This document shows, piece after piece, positions 1 through 9,997 of a stretch of 64,000 nucleotides of DNA. The position numbers and the translations under genes are program-made. The notes under the pieces are model-generated. The model searched no databases. It had not been told where the DNA came from and worked only from the letters and a program-made list of their open reading frames with translations. The stretch is from NCBI RefSeq assembly GCF_041295575.1, contig NZ_CP160452.1, forward strand, positions 3,224,001 to 3,288,000. The letters run 5' to 3'. Origin of the DNA: Sporosarcina pasteurii. GTDB taxonomy: Bacteria; Bacillota; Bacilli; Bacillales_A; Planococcaceae. How positions within the stretch are numbered: position 1 is the stretch's first letter; every line of letters starts with the position of its first letter.

Positions 1-392
1 TTATCGACCGTGCCACCGAAATAACCTGAAATAATTCCGACAACAATACCGATAAAACCACTCATTAACGTGACTAAAATCCCAATGGACAATGAGTTTT
101 TCGTACCGATAATTAATTGTCCAAATACATCACGTCCACCGTAATCTGTTCCAAGCCAATATTCACTTGAAGGTGCTTCATTAATTGCAAACAAGTCTAC
201 CTTTACAATTTCATCTTGGTTTAAAAAGAGTGAAATCCCATAAACAAATGCCGCGATTAAAATTAAAAGCACTAACGATGTTAACGCCAATTTATCTTTC
301 AATAATTCACGCCAGATGACTCTTAAACCACTTGGACTTTCTTCGAGTTGCTCTTCAGTCTCTATATTTACACTTGATTGATTTGTTTTCAT
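1..392 (-). CDS. ABC transporter permease, OppC/AppC type (3' part cut by window edge)
   Basis: This is the N-terminal part (about 130 codons) of the second membrane subunit of a peptide-type ABC importer. It starts at ATG 392 behind an AGAGGTG ribosome binding site. After a polar N-terminus rich in Glu and Gln there is a hydrophobic segment near residues 38-55, then the LGTDYGGRDVF motif typical of OppC/DppC/AppC proteins, then the first core membrane helix. The gene runs off the left edge of the window. It lies 27 bp downstream of the companion permease and belongs to the D-F-B-C operon. The substrate class (oligopeptide, dipeptide or nickel) cannot be decided from this fragment; the partner subunits favour peptides. 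Confidence 0.88.
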   Translation of the reverse strand, partial: MKTNQSSVNIETEEQLEESPSGLRVIWRELLKDKLALTSLVLLILIAAFVYGISLFLNQDEIVKVDLFAINEAPSSEYWLGTDYGGRDVFGQLIIGTKNSLSIGILVTLMSGFIGIVVGIISGYFGGTVD

Positions 393-419
393 TTCATTTC
401 ACCTCTTTTTGAGCATGTA

Positions 420-1382
420 TTATTTAATCCGAATTCGTGGGTCTACCAGACTTAATACAATATCTGAAATTAATGACCCAAGAATTGCAGCTAAGCCGAA
501 GAGTAATACCGTCGCTGTAACTACAGAATAATCTCGTAGATTAATAGAGTCTAAAAATAGTTGTCCCATTCCTGGGTAACTAAAAATCGTCTCAACGAAA
601 ATCGAACCGCCAATTAACCCTGCCATTTCATAACCGAAAAAGGCTGCAATTGGTAGTAATGCATTTCTGAAAATATGACGATTATATATCCTAGACTCGG
701 ACGCTCCCTTTGCTCTTGCAGTGAGAATGAAATCTTTTTGTTTCGTATCTATAATTTCACTTCGTAAATATTGAACAGTTCCTACTGTTGCAATTAATGC
801 CATCGATAGAGCAGGCAGTAACATATGGTGTAGTTTACTGATAATGTAAGCAAATGATCCTGGTTCTGTTCCAGGTTTTACACTTCCGCCTGTCGGAAAC
901 CAATCCAAATGGAAACCAAAAAACCAAACCATTAATAATGCAAAAATAAATAACGGCGTTGCAAATCCAATATATGTATAGCCAGTAATGAATTGATCCG
1001 CTAAGCGATCATTATAACGGCCACTAATAATCCCAAGTGGAATTGCAATGAGATAGGTAATAATTAACGAAAGTAGCGATAGCCATAATGTATTCGTCAT
1101 CCGTTCAGATAGTAGTTCCGTTACTTCCACCTTATGTCTAAATGACATGCCAAAATCGCCTTGAACGACACCAGACACCCATCGGCCATATTGTTGATAC
1201 CACGGGTCGTTAAATCCGAGTTCTTCACGTTTCTTTTCGATTGTTTGATAGTCTAAACTAGGGTCGATTTGCCCTGATAACGCATCTCCCGGCATCATAC
1301 TTGCTAGAAAAAAGATTAAAATACTCAATAAAATTAATTGCGGAATCATGATGAGTACACGCCGTACAATAAACTTCCACAT
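420..1382 (-). CDS. ABC transporter permease, OppB/AppB type
   Basis: This 320-residue inner-membrane permease has the standard OppB layout. A membrane anchor lies at residues 9-29, followed by an external loop with the MPGDAL motif, and then a five-helix BPD_transp_1 core that contains the conserved cytoplasmic EAA-like loop (ARAKGASES near residue 222). It should form the transmembrane channel as a heterodimer with the OppC-type protein. It is 2 bp from the upstream ATPase gene and 27 bp from the downstream permease gene, so it is surely co-transcribed. Family assignment is firm. Which paralogue (Opp, App or Dpp) it is remains open. Confidence 0.9.
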   Translation of the reverse strand: MWKFIVRRVLIMIPQLILLSILIFFLASMMPGDALSGQIDPSLDYQTIEKKREELGFNDPWYQQYGRWVSGVVQGDFGMSFRHKVEVTELLSERMTNTLWLSLLSLIITYLIAIPLGIISGRYNDRLADQFITGYTYIGFATPLFIFALLMVWFFGFHLDWFPTGGSVKPGTEPGSFAYIISKLHHMLLPALSMALIATVGTVQYLRSEIIDTKQKDFILTARAKGASESRIYNRHIFRNALLPIAAFFGYEMAGLIGGSIFVETIFSYPGMGQLFLDSINLRDYSVVTATVLLFGLAAILGSLISDIVLSLVDPRIRIK

Positions 1383-1384
1383 AA

Positions 1385-2320
1385 TTACTCACCCCGCCTT
1401 GGTAACGCGACTAAATGCGTTTCTGAAATTCGTTGTAATGGATAAACAGATCCATCTTCATCAAAGTATTTATCATACGATTCTTCATACTCTTTTTTAA
1501 CTTGTGCACGAAGGTCAATTTGTCTTTGACGATTTCTAGGATTAATATCAGGAATCGCTGATACCAATCGCTTTGTGTATATATGTTGCGGATTATTAAA
1601 AATTTCATCGGTATTTCCTTCTTCCACAAATCTACCTTTGTACATAATCCCAATTCGGTCACAAACATGTCTAATGACACCTAAATCATGTCCGATAAAA
1701 ATATAGGTTAATCCGTACTGTTTTTGAATCTCTTGCATAAAGTTAAGAACCTGTGCTTGTACAGATACATCTAGTGCAGAGACTGGTTCATCGGCAATGA
1801 TTAGTTTGGGTTGTAATGCCACTGCACGTGCAATCCCAATCCTTTGTCTTTGCCCACCAGAAAATTGGTGCGGATATTTATGTATACTTTCTGGACTGAG
1901 CCCAACTGTTTTTAATAATTCATGGATTCTTTTATTCTCTTCCTCTTTCGATAATTTCTGAAAATTACGTAGCGGCTCTGCCAATATGTCATAAACGCGT
2001 TTACGAGGATTCAAAGACGAGTAAGGATCCTGAAAAATCATTTGTACTTCTTTTCGGAATGCTTCTCTCGTTCCTCTTTCCTTTGTTACATCTTTACCAT
2101 TTAAAATAATATTACCTTCTGTGATTTGGTTTAAGCCCATAATCGCACGACCTGTCGTCGACTTGCCTGACCCTGACTCTCCGACTAATCCATAGGTCAT
2201 TCCTTTTTCAATACGTAGTGAAACACCATCTACCGCTTTAACATGGTCAACTGTTCTTCCTAGAATACCGCCCTTAATTGGAAAATGGACCTTTAAATCA
2301 TTTACCTCAAGATATGCCAT
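1385..2320 (-). CDS. Peptide ABC transporter ATP-binding protein, OppF/AppF type
   Basis: This is one of the two cytoplasmic ATPases of the importer. Visible motifs are Walker A (GESGSGKST), the Q-loop (MIFQDPYSSLNP), the signature FSGGQRQR and Walker B (LIIADEPVSALD), followed by the C-terminal oligopeptide/dipeptide extension that is specific to this subfamily. The start at ATG 2320 is chosen because an AGGGAGG site lies nine bases upstream. The in-frame ATG at 2329 abuts that site and is too close. The start overlaps the end of the preceding ATPase gene by 14 bp, which suggests translational coupling. Length (about 311 residues) is normal for the family. Confidence 0.9.
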   Translation of the reverse strand: MAYLEVNDLKVHFPIKGGILGRTVDHVKAVDGVSLRIEKGMTYGLVGESGSGKSTTGRAIMGLNQITEGNIILNGKDVTKERGTREAFRKEVQMIFQDPYSSLNPRKRVYDILAEPLRNFQKLSKEEENKRIHELLKTVGLSPESIHKYPHQFSGGQRQRIGIARAVALQPKLIIADEPVSALDVSVQAQVLNFMQEIQKQYGLTYIFIGHDLGVIRHVCDRIGIMYKGRFVEEGNTDEIFNNPQHIYTKRLVSAIPDINPRNRQRQIDLRAQVKKEYEESYDKYFDEDGSVYPLQRISETHLVALPRRGE

Positions 2321-3320
2321 GATGTCCATCCTCCCTTTCACTTGGTAAATAAAAATCTTTATAGCATGTACAACGAACAAAGTGCCCTGGCTCTACTTCA
2401 TTTAAAGTAGGGTCTTCTGCATGTTTCGATTCGTCTATCCATGGGATTCTTGCACTAAAACGGCAACCCTTTCTAGGCAAGTTTTGCAAAGACGGTACAA
2501 TTCCTTGAATGACATGCAACTCTGACTTCGGTGCAACTGATGATGGAATTGAGTTTAATAATGATTTCGTGTAAGGATGTAACGGATTTTCAAACAAAGT
2601 ATGCACATCTGCAATTTCAACAATTTGCCCCGCATACATAACCGCGACCCTGTCAGCAATTTCAGCTACGACACCTAAGTCATGTGTAATTAACACAATC
2701 CCAGCTTGCATATTTTCTTTTAATTGATTAATTAAATCTAAAATTTGTGATTGTATTGTTGCGTCTAACGCCGTTGTCGGTTCATCTGCTATTAAAAGGC
2801 CTGGATTATTCGCGATTGCAATCGCTATAATAATTCTTTGTCTCATACCACCCGATAATTCATGTGGAAATTGTTCATATGTTCTTTCGGGATAAAGAAT
2901 CCCTACCTTATCCAGCAGAGACAATACCTGTTCTTTTCGCTTAGCAGGTGACATGGATCGATTATGTAAATAAAGAACTTCATCGATTTGTTGGCCAATA
3001 ATCATTAATGGATTTAAGGCAGTTAAAGGATCCTGGAAAATCATTCCCATTGAACTACCTCTTAATTTATTTAATTGCTCTGGAGACATGCCATTTAAAT
3101 TTTGACCATTATACATAATTTCACCATCGATTTTTGCATGACGATGGAGCCCCATAATAGAGAACGCCAAAGCACTCTTTCCGCATCCCGATTCTCCAAC
3201 GATGGCTAATACTTCATTTTTATTTACTGTAAGTGAAACATCATCGACCGCCGGATAGTACTCATCGCCAATCCGAAATGATGTTGTCAAATTTTTAATC
3301 TCAAGAATACGATTCGACAC
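2307..3320 (-). CDS. Peptide ABC transporter ATP-binding protein, OppD/AppD type
   Basis: This is the first gene of the importer operon. It has Walker A (GESGCGKSA), the Q-loop (MIFQDPLTALNP), the signature LSGGMRQR and Walker B (LLIADEPTTALD). Its C-terminal extension contains the Cys-rich segment (GCRFSARIP and RCTCYKD) typical of OppD/DppD, which in relatives carries an iron-sulfur cluster. GTG 3320 is chosen as start because GGTGG sits five bases upstream. A TTG at 3359 is also in frame but has no ribosome binding site. The gene order D-F-B-C resembles the app operon of Bacillus apart from the missing solute-binding gene between F and B. Confidence 0.88.
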   Translation of the reverse strand: MSNRILEIKNLTTSFRIGDEYYPAVDDVSLTVNKNEVLAIVGESGCGKSALAFSIMGLHRHAKIDGEIMYNGQNLNGMSPEQLNKLRGSSMGMIFQDPLTALNPLMIIGQQIDEVLYLHNRSMSPAKRKEQVLSLLDKVGILYPERTYEQFPHELSGGMRQRIIIAIAIANNPGLLIADEPTTALDATIQSQILDLINQLKENMQAGIVLITHDLGVVAEIADRVAVMYAGQIVEIADVHTLFENPLHPYTKSLLNSIPSSVAPKSELHVIQGIVPSLQNLPRKGCRFSARIPWIDESKHAEDPTLNEVEPGHFVRCTCYKDFYLPSEREDGHHGIS

Positions 3321-4316
3321 TTTAACCACCGTCCAAACTAAAATTAAGTCCAAATTCAATCATGTATGTCAGTTACGATACGATTGTCAATTAAATCAAC
3401 CACTATCGTAAAATATTAATCTTCATCACTGTCTTCATATAAAATCACCTCTGAACAATTGTTTCAGTTTGGCTTTAGAGGATTTCATTATGAATAAACT
3501 GCTTTAAAAGAATTTTATTTATATAAGTATTTTTCTGTTTTTCGTAACGACACTGGTAGATACATTTATCTTCTTTATAAAATAAAACCATCAAATGAAA
3601 TCCAATCGATGGAATAACCTGATTATTAATCTTGATATGAATATAGACCCATTACTTTCTGCATTTAATCAGTATCCCCGCAAATCGTCAAGATACTTCG
3701 AACTATACTAATAATTCTTTATGATTATTAACCCAAATCCGATTCTCTTGTTCTGAATTAATATAGCACCATAAACTTATAAAAACTAGAAGTTTTTAAA
3801 TTATCAGTTTTATGAAAGTGCATTTAAATGCGACTAATCGTCACATTGAAATAGACAATTCCATCATCGGTTTTTCTGGATGGTTGTAACCTATCTTCAT
3901 TTCCTGCACAGCAACATAATCCTAAAGTACTAACTCTTCAATGATTACAAGTACTTTTTCTAGTGTGATTTCCAAGGAAACAGCATCCTTTGTTACTTAT
4001 TATTCTATTGTGATGCTAAACGATGTGCGGAGATTCTCGATTTCCTAAACCATGTCTCCTAAGAAAAATTCCTCCTAAGGTAAAAATCACTTAAATAGCA
4101 TATAGTTTTGCCTATAATAAATTTTCAGAATATCAAACTACTTGCACTATACTACAGAAATTTGAAATTGACAACTCCATTTTATAGTAATTATATTTAT
4201 TTAAATCATTTGTAAATTACTAATAATACGGCAAACGTTGATGGTATAAGATTTACCTCGAATTAATAAATCATTTTTCTCCTATATCTTTTTTGTCGTT
4301 CATAGGTAAATTAACG
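3321..4316. other. Gene-free stretch with traces of decayed coding sequence
   Basis: About 1 kb of AT-rich DNA without a convincing gene. On the minus strand an 11-codon ORF (ATG 3438 to TAG 3403) has a strong AGAGGTG ribosome binding site but reads MKTVMKINILR and stops, which suggests either a leader peptide of the importer operon or the stump of a lost gene. Around 3838-3990 the minus strand shows two coding-like blocks in one frame separated by a TAG, consistent with a decayed gene. A TTGACA-like -35 box on the minus strand around 3385-3390 may serve the importer operon, but the -10 box is poor. Confidence 0.4.
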
Positions 4317-4345
4317 AAAAAAAACCGTTATCTATACGATAACGG
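4317..4345 (-). terminator. Rho-independent terminator of the DUF4003 gene
   Basis: A perfect 8-bp stem (CCGTTATC / GATAACGG) with a five-base loop at 4325-4345 is followed on the minus strand by eight T residues (4324-4317). It lies 74 bp beyond the stop of the leftward gene ending at 4419. Confidence 0.9.
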
Positions 4346-4418
4346 GACTAATGTCTGCCACATAACATATCTACTTAGTTCTTTTCTAAGAGACCTGTTC
4401 GTTTGTGGGTGTTATTTT

Positions 4419-5393
4419 TTATGAGTTTGAGGAGTTCGTTGCCGCAGACGAAGCCATTGCGGCAATCGTTGCAGCCATAATCGCTTGCTGAGCTTGAATA
4501 ATCAGCTCCGTAGAAGTTGCAAGACTTACACTTAGGGTTGTCTGATTTTCAATGATTTCATTTAAAACATAGCCGATTGCAATCGAGAGGGCCATATCTC
4601 TCTTCCATTTCAGGATTTTGGTTTCCTCCAGCGACTGGGTTAAATCTAAAATTTTCTTTAGCTCTGTATTTTGTATACCGAATACTGTTAGAAATCCAAT
4701 CATCGGGTAATGAACTTGTCGAACTTTCGCTTTCTCTTTTAAAAAGTTTGTAATTTCATGCGCCCTTAAAACGTTTGCCTCTTGAAAAGATGCTTCAATG
4801 TATGTCAACACTTGAGACATCCATTGCAATTCATTGCCACCGCGAAATCCTTGTTTACGAAGCGTATCATAGTATAACCGCATTGCTTTTGCATGTTCGA
4901 CAGGATTAAACCCTCTATTGCCAAGTAAAACTGCATAAGCATAATCATCATCAGATGTTAAAAAATAATGTCGTTTTTTCATTTCAACAAATAACGCTTT
5001 TGCTTGTCTCGCTTCATTGTCATACAGGTCTTCGTCATCCGTCATGAGCAGTGCCGCTAAATACGAATGGATCGTATTTCGAAAGCCCACAGAACGTAAC
5101 ATACGTTGTTTATCAAATAACTGGTTCACCTCTTCTTCAATCACTACGTCGGGTCTATCGATAAATGCAGCAATCATCGGAAGTAAGTTACCGCGTAAAG
5201 GAGAAAACCAGCCAGTTTTTTCTTTAATCGCATCCATTGCCCGATTTAAACTTTCCGCATTAAACTCTCGCTCAGAAGTGACGTAATAGGAAGTAATGGT
5301 CAATACAACATCTTTATCAACCGTCCATCCAGCTAATGATTTCACTTTTTCATATGTCATTTCTACTTCTTTTCGAAACATTTCCGTATTCAC
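4419..5393 (-). CDS. DUF4003-like protein of unknown function
   Basis: This is a soluble protein of about 324 residues that I place, from memory of the family style, in DUF4003, a Bacillales family without known function. The sequence is largely helical and charged (for example the VIEEEVNQLFDKQRMLRSVGF segment). It ends in an Ala/Thr/Ser-rich hydrophobic helix and an Asn/Ser-rich tail. GTG 5393 is the preferred start because AAAGGAG lies about ten bases upstream, whereas ATG 5423 has no ribosome binding site. It follows trpA by 150 bp without a clear terminator, so read-through from the trp operon is possible. No catalytic motif is visible and I assign no function. Confidence 0.7.
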   Translation of the reverse strand: MNTEMFRKEVEMTYEKVKSLAGWTVDKDVVLTITSYYVTSEREFNAESLNRAMDAIKEKTGWFSPLRGNLLPMIAAFIDRPDVVIEEEVNQLFDKQRMLRSVGFRNTIHSYLAALLMTDDEDLYDNEARQAKALFVEMKKRHYFLTSDDDYAYAVLLGNRGFNPVEHAKAMRLYYDTLRKQGFRGGNELQWMSQVLTYIEASFQEANVLRAHEITNFLKEKAKVRQVHYPMIGFLTVFGIQNTELKKILDLTQSLEETKILKWKRDMALSIAIGYVLNEIIENQTTLSVSLATSTELIIQAQQAIMAATIAAMASSAATNSSNS

Positions 5394-5542
5394 GCCACCC
5401 ACTCCTTTTATATATGTACGCATGACAAATGATAAGGTTTCACTTCGTCATGAATATCATACTAACATTCTCTAGCGGGGGAAAGCTTATCTATTCAATA
5501 GAAGAAACTCGATCTTCCTTCTTCTTTATTTGATAACACTTT

Positions 5543-6334
5543 TTATTTTCCGATAGGTATCGGTTTAGAGGCATTTACCAATGATTTTACTTTCTCATAC
5601 TCTTCCTCATATAACGCTTGAACAATGGCACTTCCAACGATCACTCCATCAACGGATGCGCCGATATTTTGCACTTGTTTAACAGTGGATATTCCAAATC
5701 CAGCAAGCACTGGAACTGGGCTGATGTCTTTTAATTTTGTCAAATGCGTTTCTAGTGCATCACCAAATCCATCTCTTACACCTGTAATGCCATTTACGGT
5801 GACTGCATAAATAAAACCTTCACTTTCAGCAACGATTTTTTTAATTCTATCAGCCGGGCTAGTTAGAGAAACGAGTGGAATCAGCGCAATTTCACCTTTT
5901 TGAAGTGCAGGCTTTAACAATTCACTTTCCTCCAACGGTAAATCTGGAACGATAATCCCACTTACCCCTGACCTTACACAATCCGCTACAAACTGGTCAA
6001 TACCGTAACGGATGATTGGATTTAAATACGTCATTAACACAAGCGGAACTGTCACTTCTTCTTTAATAGAATGAATGGTTTGTAGGACTTTTCGTAGCGT
6101 CACTCCGTGTGTCAACGCACGTTCACCAGCGGCTTGAATCACAGGACCGTCCGCCACAGGATCAGAAAACGGGATGCCTAACTCAATCGCTGTAACGCCA
6201 CTTTCCTGGAGGAATAAAATATCTCTTTTCAGCTTATCTAACCCTCCATCTCCTGCCATTATATAAGGGACAAAAGCCTTTCCCCCAAGTTCTACACTTC
6301 GAACAATCGCATCTGTTAACAACTGTTTTGTCAT
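5543..6334 (-). CDS. trpA: Tryptophan synthase alpha subunit
   Basis: TrpA cleaves indole-3-glycerol phosphate to indole and glyceraldehyde-3-phosphate and channels indole to TrpB. The 263-residue TIM-barrel protein shows the family motifs [17 protein letters not shown] (with the catalytic Glu and Asp) near residue 51, LMTYLNPI near 100, [12 protein letters not shown] near 126 and the phosphate-binding GFGIS and GVIVGSAIV segments near the C-terminus. Its start overlaps the trpB stop by 4 bp (ATGA), so it is translationally coupled. It is the last gene of the operon. Confidence 0.97.
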   Translation of the reverse strand: MTKQLLTDAIVRSVELGGKAFVPYIMAGDGGLDKLKRDILFLQESGVTAIELGIPFSDPVADGPVIQAAGERALTHGVTLRKVLQTIHSIKEEVTVPLVLMTYLNPIIRYGIDQFVADCVRSGVSGIIVPDLPLEESELLKPALQKGEIALIPLVSLTSPADRIKKIVAESEGFIYAVTVNGITGVRDGFGDALETHLTKLKDISPVPVLAGFGISTVKQVQNIGASVDGVIVGSAIVQALYEEEYEKVKSLVNASKPIPIGK

Positions 6335-7536
6335 TGCTCTTCCCCTCCAAGTGCATCCTTAATTGTTTGAACGTCTTTATCCCCACGTCCTGAAAGACAA
6401 ATCACGACAATTTCATCTTTCTTCATTTCACCTGCAAGCTGTACTGCAAAGCGAACCGCATGTGCGCTCTCAAGTGCCGGCAAAATCCCTTCTTTTTTCG
6501 ACAATAATTGAACCGCCTCAAGTGACCCTTCATCTGTTACGGAAGTATACTTGACTCTCCCAATATCATGTAAATAACTATGTTCTGGCCCAATTGCCGG
6601 GTAATCGAGTCCCGCTGAAATCGAATGTGCTTCTTGAATTAATCCGTCTTCGTCTTGCAACACATACATATAGGCACCGTGCAGGACACCTTCTTTTTCA
6701 TCTGCAATGGCTGCAGAATGTAACCCTGTAGAAATCCCGCTGCCTGCCGCTTCTACGCCGTATAACGCAACTTCTTCATCTTCCACAAAAGGATGGAACA
6801 TACCAATTGCATTACTTCCGCCGCCTACACATGCAACAACTGCATCAGGCAACCGATTTTCCTTCTCTACAATTTGGCGTCTCGTCTCCACGCCAATTAC
6901 TCGTTGGAAATCACGAACAATCTTTGGAAACGGGTGTGGTCCGAGTGCAGATCCTAAAATATAATGGGTATCTTCCACATTTGTGACCCAGTAACGAAGT
7001 GCTTCATTGACCGCATCTTTTAACGTTCCAGCACCTTGGTCAACCGATACAACTTTGGCGCCAAGTAATTCCATCCGAAATACATTGAGTGCTTGTCTGC
7101 GAATGTCTTCCTTCCCCATGAAAATCGTACATTCTAAGTCAAATAATGCACAAACCGTGGCCGTCGCAACTCCGTGTTGACCTGCGCCTGTCTCAGCGAC
7201 AATTTTCTTTTTCCCCATACGTACCGCAAGCAATGCTTGACCGATTGTATTGTTAATTTTATGGGCACCCGTATGATTTAAATCTTCACGTTTCAAATAA
7301 ATCTTCGCCCCACCTGCTTCTTTCGTAAGACGCTCCGCGAAATAAAGCGGCGTTTCTCTCCCGACAAAATCCGTTAAATAATAATCTACTTCAGCTAAAA
7401 ACGCTGCATCTTCCATCGCCTCATCATATGCCGCTTCCAATTCATTCAACGCCGTCATTAACGTCTCAGGTACGTATTGCCCACCAAACTTACCGTATCT
7501 CCCTGCTTTTTCAATCGTTTCTCTTTCTTTTACCAT
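6331..7536 (-). CDS. trpB: Tryptophan synthase beta subunit
   Basis: TrpB is the PLP enzyme that condenses indole with L-serine to make tryptophan. At 401 residues it is of normal length for TrpB1. The PLP-binding lysine lies in [13 protein letters not shown], the substrate loop is AETGAGQHG, and the phosphate-binding glycine cluster is [12 protein letters not shown]. The start ATG 7536 has GGAGAG upstream. It is separated from trpF by 3 bp and overlaps trpA by 4 bp. Confidence 0.98.
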   Translation of the reverse strand: MVKERETIEKAGRYGKFGGQYVPETLMTALNELEAAYDEAMEDAAFLAEVDYYLTDFVGRETPLYFAERLTKEAGGAKIYLKREDLNHTGAHKINNTIGQALLAVRMGKKKIVAETGAGQHGVATATVCALFDLECTIFMGKEDIRRQALNVFRMELLGAKVVSVDQGAGTLKDAVNEALRYWVTNVEDTHYILGSALGPHPFPKIVRDFQRVIGVETRRQIVEKENRLPDAVVACVGGGSNAIGMFHPFVEDEEVALYGVEAAGSGISTGLHSAAIADEKEGVLHGAYMYVLQDEDGLIQEAHSISAGLDYPAIGPEHSYLHDIGRVKYTSVTDEGSLEAVQLLSKKEGILPALESAHAVRFAVQLAGEMKKDEIVVICLSGRGDKDVQTIKDALGGEEQ

Positions 7537-7539
7537 TGC

Positions 7540-8154
7540 TCATCTCTCCTCATCTCGAACTGTTTCAATAAACGTTTGCATTAACAGCCCATCTTTTCTC
7601 TTATTTTTCTCTACTCCGCTTGATACATCGACCATAAACGGCCGCACACGTTCAATGGCCTCTTGTACATTCTCTGCACGCAAGCCTCCTGCAAGGATTA
7701 GCTTCTCAGTAGAAACACCACTACCTCGCAAAAGTGCCCAATCAAAAGTAACGCCGCTTCCGCCTTTATAAACCGTTCCAGGTGCATCGAACAAATAATA
7801 ATCGACGTCGTACGCCTTTGCTGCCAACACATCTTCTGCTTTTCGAACCGCAAAGGATTTGATCGTTGGAAGACCAACCTCTCGAATAAATTCTGGCGTT
7901 TCCTCACCGTGTAATTGAATAAAATCCAGTCCGACTTCTTGATAAATGTGGTGAAGTTCTTCTGCCGTTGCATTAACAAAGACACCAATTTTTAAAACGC
8001 CTTTTGGAATCAATGCACTAAGTTGCTTCGCTTCATTCACAGAAATTTGTCTACTACTTGGTGCAAACACAAATCCGATTGCATCCACACCTGCTTCAAC
8101 GGCCGCTTCTATATGCTGTTGTTCAGTTAATCCACAAATCTTTACTTTTGTCAT
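7540..8154 (-). CDS. trpF: Phosphoribosylanthranilate isomerase
   Basis: TrpF converts N-(5-phosphoribosyl)anthranilate to CdRP, the third step of tryptophan synthesis. The 204-residue barrel starts with the hallmark VKICGLT motif, which carries the catalytic cysteine (residue 7). It continues with AIGFVFAPSSRQ, FIQLHGEET, the general-acid aspartate in YYLFDAP and the phosphate-binding LAGGLRAENV and VDVSSGVE motifs. It overlaps trpC by 4 bp. Confidence 0.97.
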   Translation of the reverse strand: MTKVKICGLTEQQHIEAAVEAGVDAIGFVFAPSSRQISVNEAKQLSALIPKGVLKIGVFVNATAEELHHIYQEVGLDFIQLHGEETPEFIREVGLPTIKSFAVRKAEDVLAAKAYDVDYYLFDAPGTVYKGGSGVTFDWALLRGSGVSTEKLILAGGLRAENVQEAIERVRPFMVDVSSGVEKNKRKDGLLMQTFIETVRDEER

Positions 8155-8939
8155 CTAACTTTCCCCGGCAATCGAACTTGCATCGCTTGGATGGCTTCCT
8201 CAACTGAACCACTTCGCATAAGTGATTCGCCAACTAACACGGCGCTTGCCCCTACTTCAGCAACTCGCTCTGCGTCTTTACCTCCTGCCAACCCACTCTC
8301 ACTAATGAGTACACGTTTATCATGAAATGGAAATGCTGCTGCAACCTCTTCCGACCGCTTTAAATCCACCTCGAAAGTTTTTAAGTCCCGATTATTCACG
8401 CCGATTAACGTCGCATCGATTTGTAATGCACGTGTTAATTCATGAACGTCATGCACTTCGACGAGCACTTCCAATCCTAACGACAACGCATACGTATGAA
8501 GTTCTGCTAATTGTTCATCATCTAAGGCAGCGACAATGAGTAAAACCACCGACGCCCCCGCTGCTTTCGCTCGATCAATTTGCACTGGATGGACAACAAA
8601 GTCTTTGCACAATAAAGGCGTTTCAACTGCATGCGCAACATCCGATAAATCTTGAAAGGAACCTTTAAAAAAGGTCGTATCAGTCAACACCGAAATACAA
8701 GCCGCACCAGACTTTTCGTACGCCTTAGCTTGCGCGACCGGGTCTGCTCCCTCTTTTATCATTCCTTTTGAAGGAGAAGCACGTTTCATTTCTGCAATCA
8801 CTTGTAAACGATCCGTTTCTAACAATTTCTCAAAAAGCGAAGGTCGCTTCACAGTCACTGGCGCTACTTTCGGTACATCAACCAGCAACTGCGCCACTTC
8901 TTTATCCTTTTCCTTCAATATTTTTTCTAAAATTGTCAT
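8151..8939 (-). CDS. trpC: Indole-3-glycerol-phosphate synthase
   Basis: TrpC closes the indole ring (CdRP to indole-3-glycerol phosphate). The 262-residue protein shows the catalytic Glu-Lys pair in IAEMKRASPSKG, the second lysine in PLLCKDF, VEVHD, the IGVNNRDLKTFEVD motif and the phosphate site SESGL and VLVGESLM. It overlaps both neighbours by 4 bp (trpD stop and trpF start), the standard coupled arrangement. Confidence 0.97.
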   Translation of the reverse strand: MTILEKILKEKDKEVAQLLVDVPKVAPVTVKRPSLFEKLLETDRLQVIAEMKRASPSKGMIKEGADPVAQAKAYEKSGAACISVLTDTTFFKGSFQDLSDVAHAVETPLLCKDFVVHPVQIDRAKAAGASVVLLIVAALDDEQLAELHTYALSLGLEVLVEVHDVHELTRALQIDATLIGVNNRDLKTFEVDLKRSEEVAAAFPFHDKRVLISESGLAGGKDAERVAEVGASAVLVGESLMRSGSVEEAIQAMQVRLPGKVR

Positions 8940-9967
8940 GCCAACACGCCCTCTCTTCTCGTCTCCCTGCTAAACGACACAACGGCCTCTAATTTCTTCA
9001 ATGCCCGACCAGATACTATGCTATCGATTGCCTTTTTCACGCCTTCTTGAATCGTTCCAGCACGACCGTCAGCAAATAATCCGATCCCAGCATTAAAAAC
9101 GACCGTATCAAAATGAGGGCCTCGCACTCCGCTAAGCACAGAACGAATAATCTCGGCATTCTCCTTTGCATTCCCACCGCGAATTGCCGAAAGTGGCGCT
9201 GCTTTTAACCCAACGTCATCCGCGGTCATTGTAAATGGAATCAAGTCACCTTTATCCAATAAAACAAAAGAGTTTTGACCTGAAAGTGACGCCTCATCCA
9301 TGCCGTCAGCCCCCGAAACAACAATGGCCCGTTCTCTGCCTAACATAGCAAGAACTGAAGCATATTCCATTGCAAAATCGGCCCTACTTATACCAGTAAA
9401 CTGGGAAGCAAGTGGCATTGGATTCGTTAAGGGTCCAACTAAATTAAAAATTGTCCGCTGACCAATCTCTTCGCGAATTAAGCCGATGCGCTTCATTTTC
9501 GGATGCACTTGAGGGGCAAAAATAAAGGCCAACCCTTCTGTCTCCAATAAATGTCTTAACTCAGTCGTAGTAAAATCCAATCGAACACCAAGTGCTTCAA
9601 GCACGTCTGAACTTCCAGATGAACTTGATACTTTACGATTCCCATGCTTTGCCAACTTCGCCCCCGCTCCCGCCAACACAAATGAAGCTGTTGTACTAAT
9701 ATTAAACGTATTTGCGCCATCTCCACCTGTTCCGCAATTATCCATAAAAGAACCTTTAGCCCTTCCAAGTGGAATTGCAAAAGACCTCATTACTGTTGCA
9801 AGTCCTGCGATTTCCTGAGCCGTCTCCCCTTTAATGGACAAAGCAACTAGAAAATCCCGAATGTCGCTTGCTGGTGTCTGTTCATTGAATAAAACATGTG
9901 CCGCCTCTTGCATTTCTTCAAAAGACAAATGGAACCCTTCAGCAACCTTTTCAATAAACTTTCTCAA
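8936..9967 (-). CDS. trpD: Anthranilate phosphoribosyltransferase
   Basis: TrpD transfers phosphoribose from PRPP to anthranilate. The 343-residue protein carries the PRPP-binding glycine motif CGTGGDGANTFNIST near residue 78, the KHGNRKVSSSSGSSDVLEALG segment that binds anthranilate, and NLVGPLTNP. The start is TTG 9967, supported by AGAGGAG eight bases upstream. It lies 30 bp behind trpE. The protein is not fused to a TrpG glutaminase domain. Confidence 0.97.
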   Translation of the reverse strand: MRKFIEKVAEGFHLSFEEMQEAAHVLFNEQTPASDIRDFLVALSIKGETAQEIAGLATVMRSFAIPLGRAKGSFMDNCGTGGDGANTFNISTTASFVLAGAGAKLAKHGNRKVSSSSGSSDVLEALGVRLDFTTTELRHLLETEGLAFIFAPQVHPKMKRIGLIREEIGQRTIFNLVGPLTNPMPLASQFTGISRADFAMEYASVLAMLGRERAIVVSGADGMDEASLSGQNSFVLLDKGDLIPFTMTADDVGLKAAPLSAIRGGNAKENAEIIRSVLSGVRGPHFDTVVFNAGIGLFADGRAGTIQEGVKKAIDSIVSGRALKKLEAVVSFSRETRREGVLA

Positions 9968-9997
9968 CTCAATCTCTCCTCTGCTCTACTCTACTTT

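Noticed and set aside
5500-5542. Terminator after trpA
   Set aside because: The AGAAGAA / TTCTTCT match is only 7 bp and no T run follows, so I do not call it. Read-through into the DUF4003-like gene is possible.
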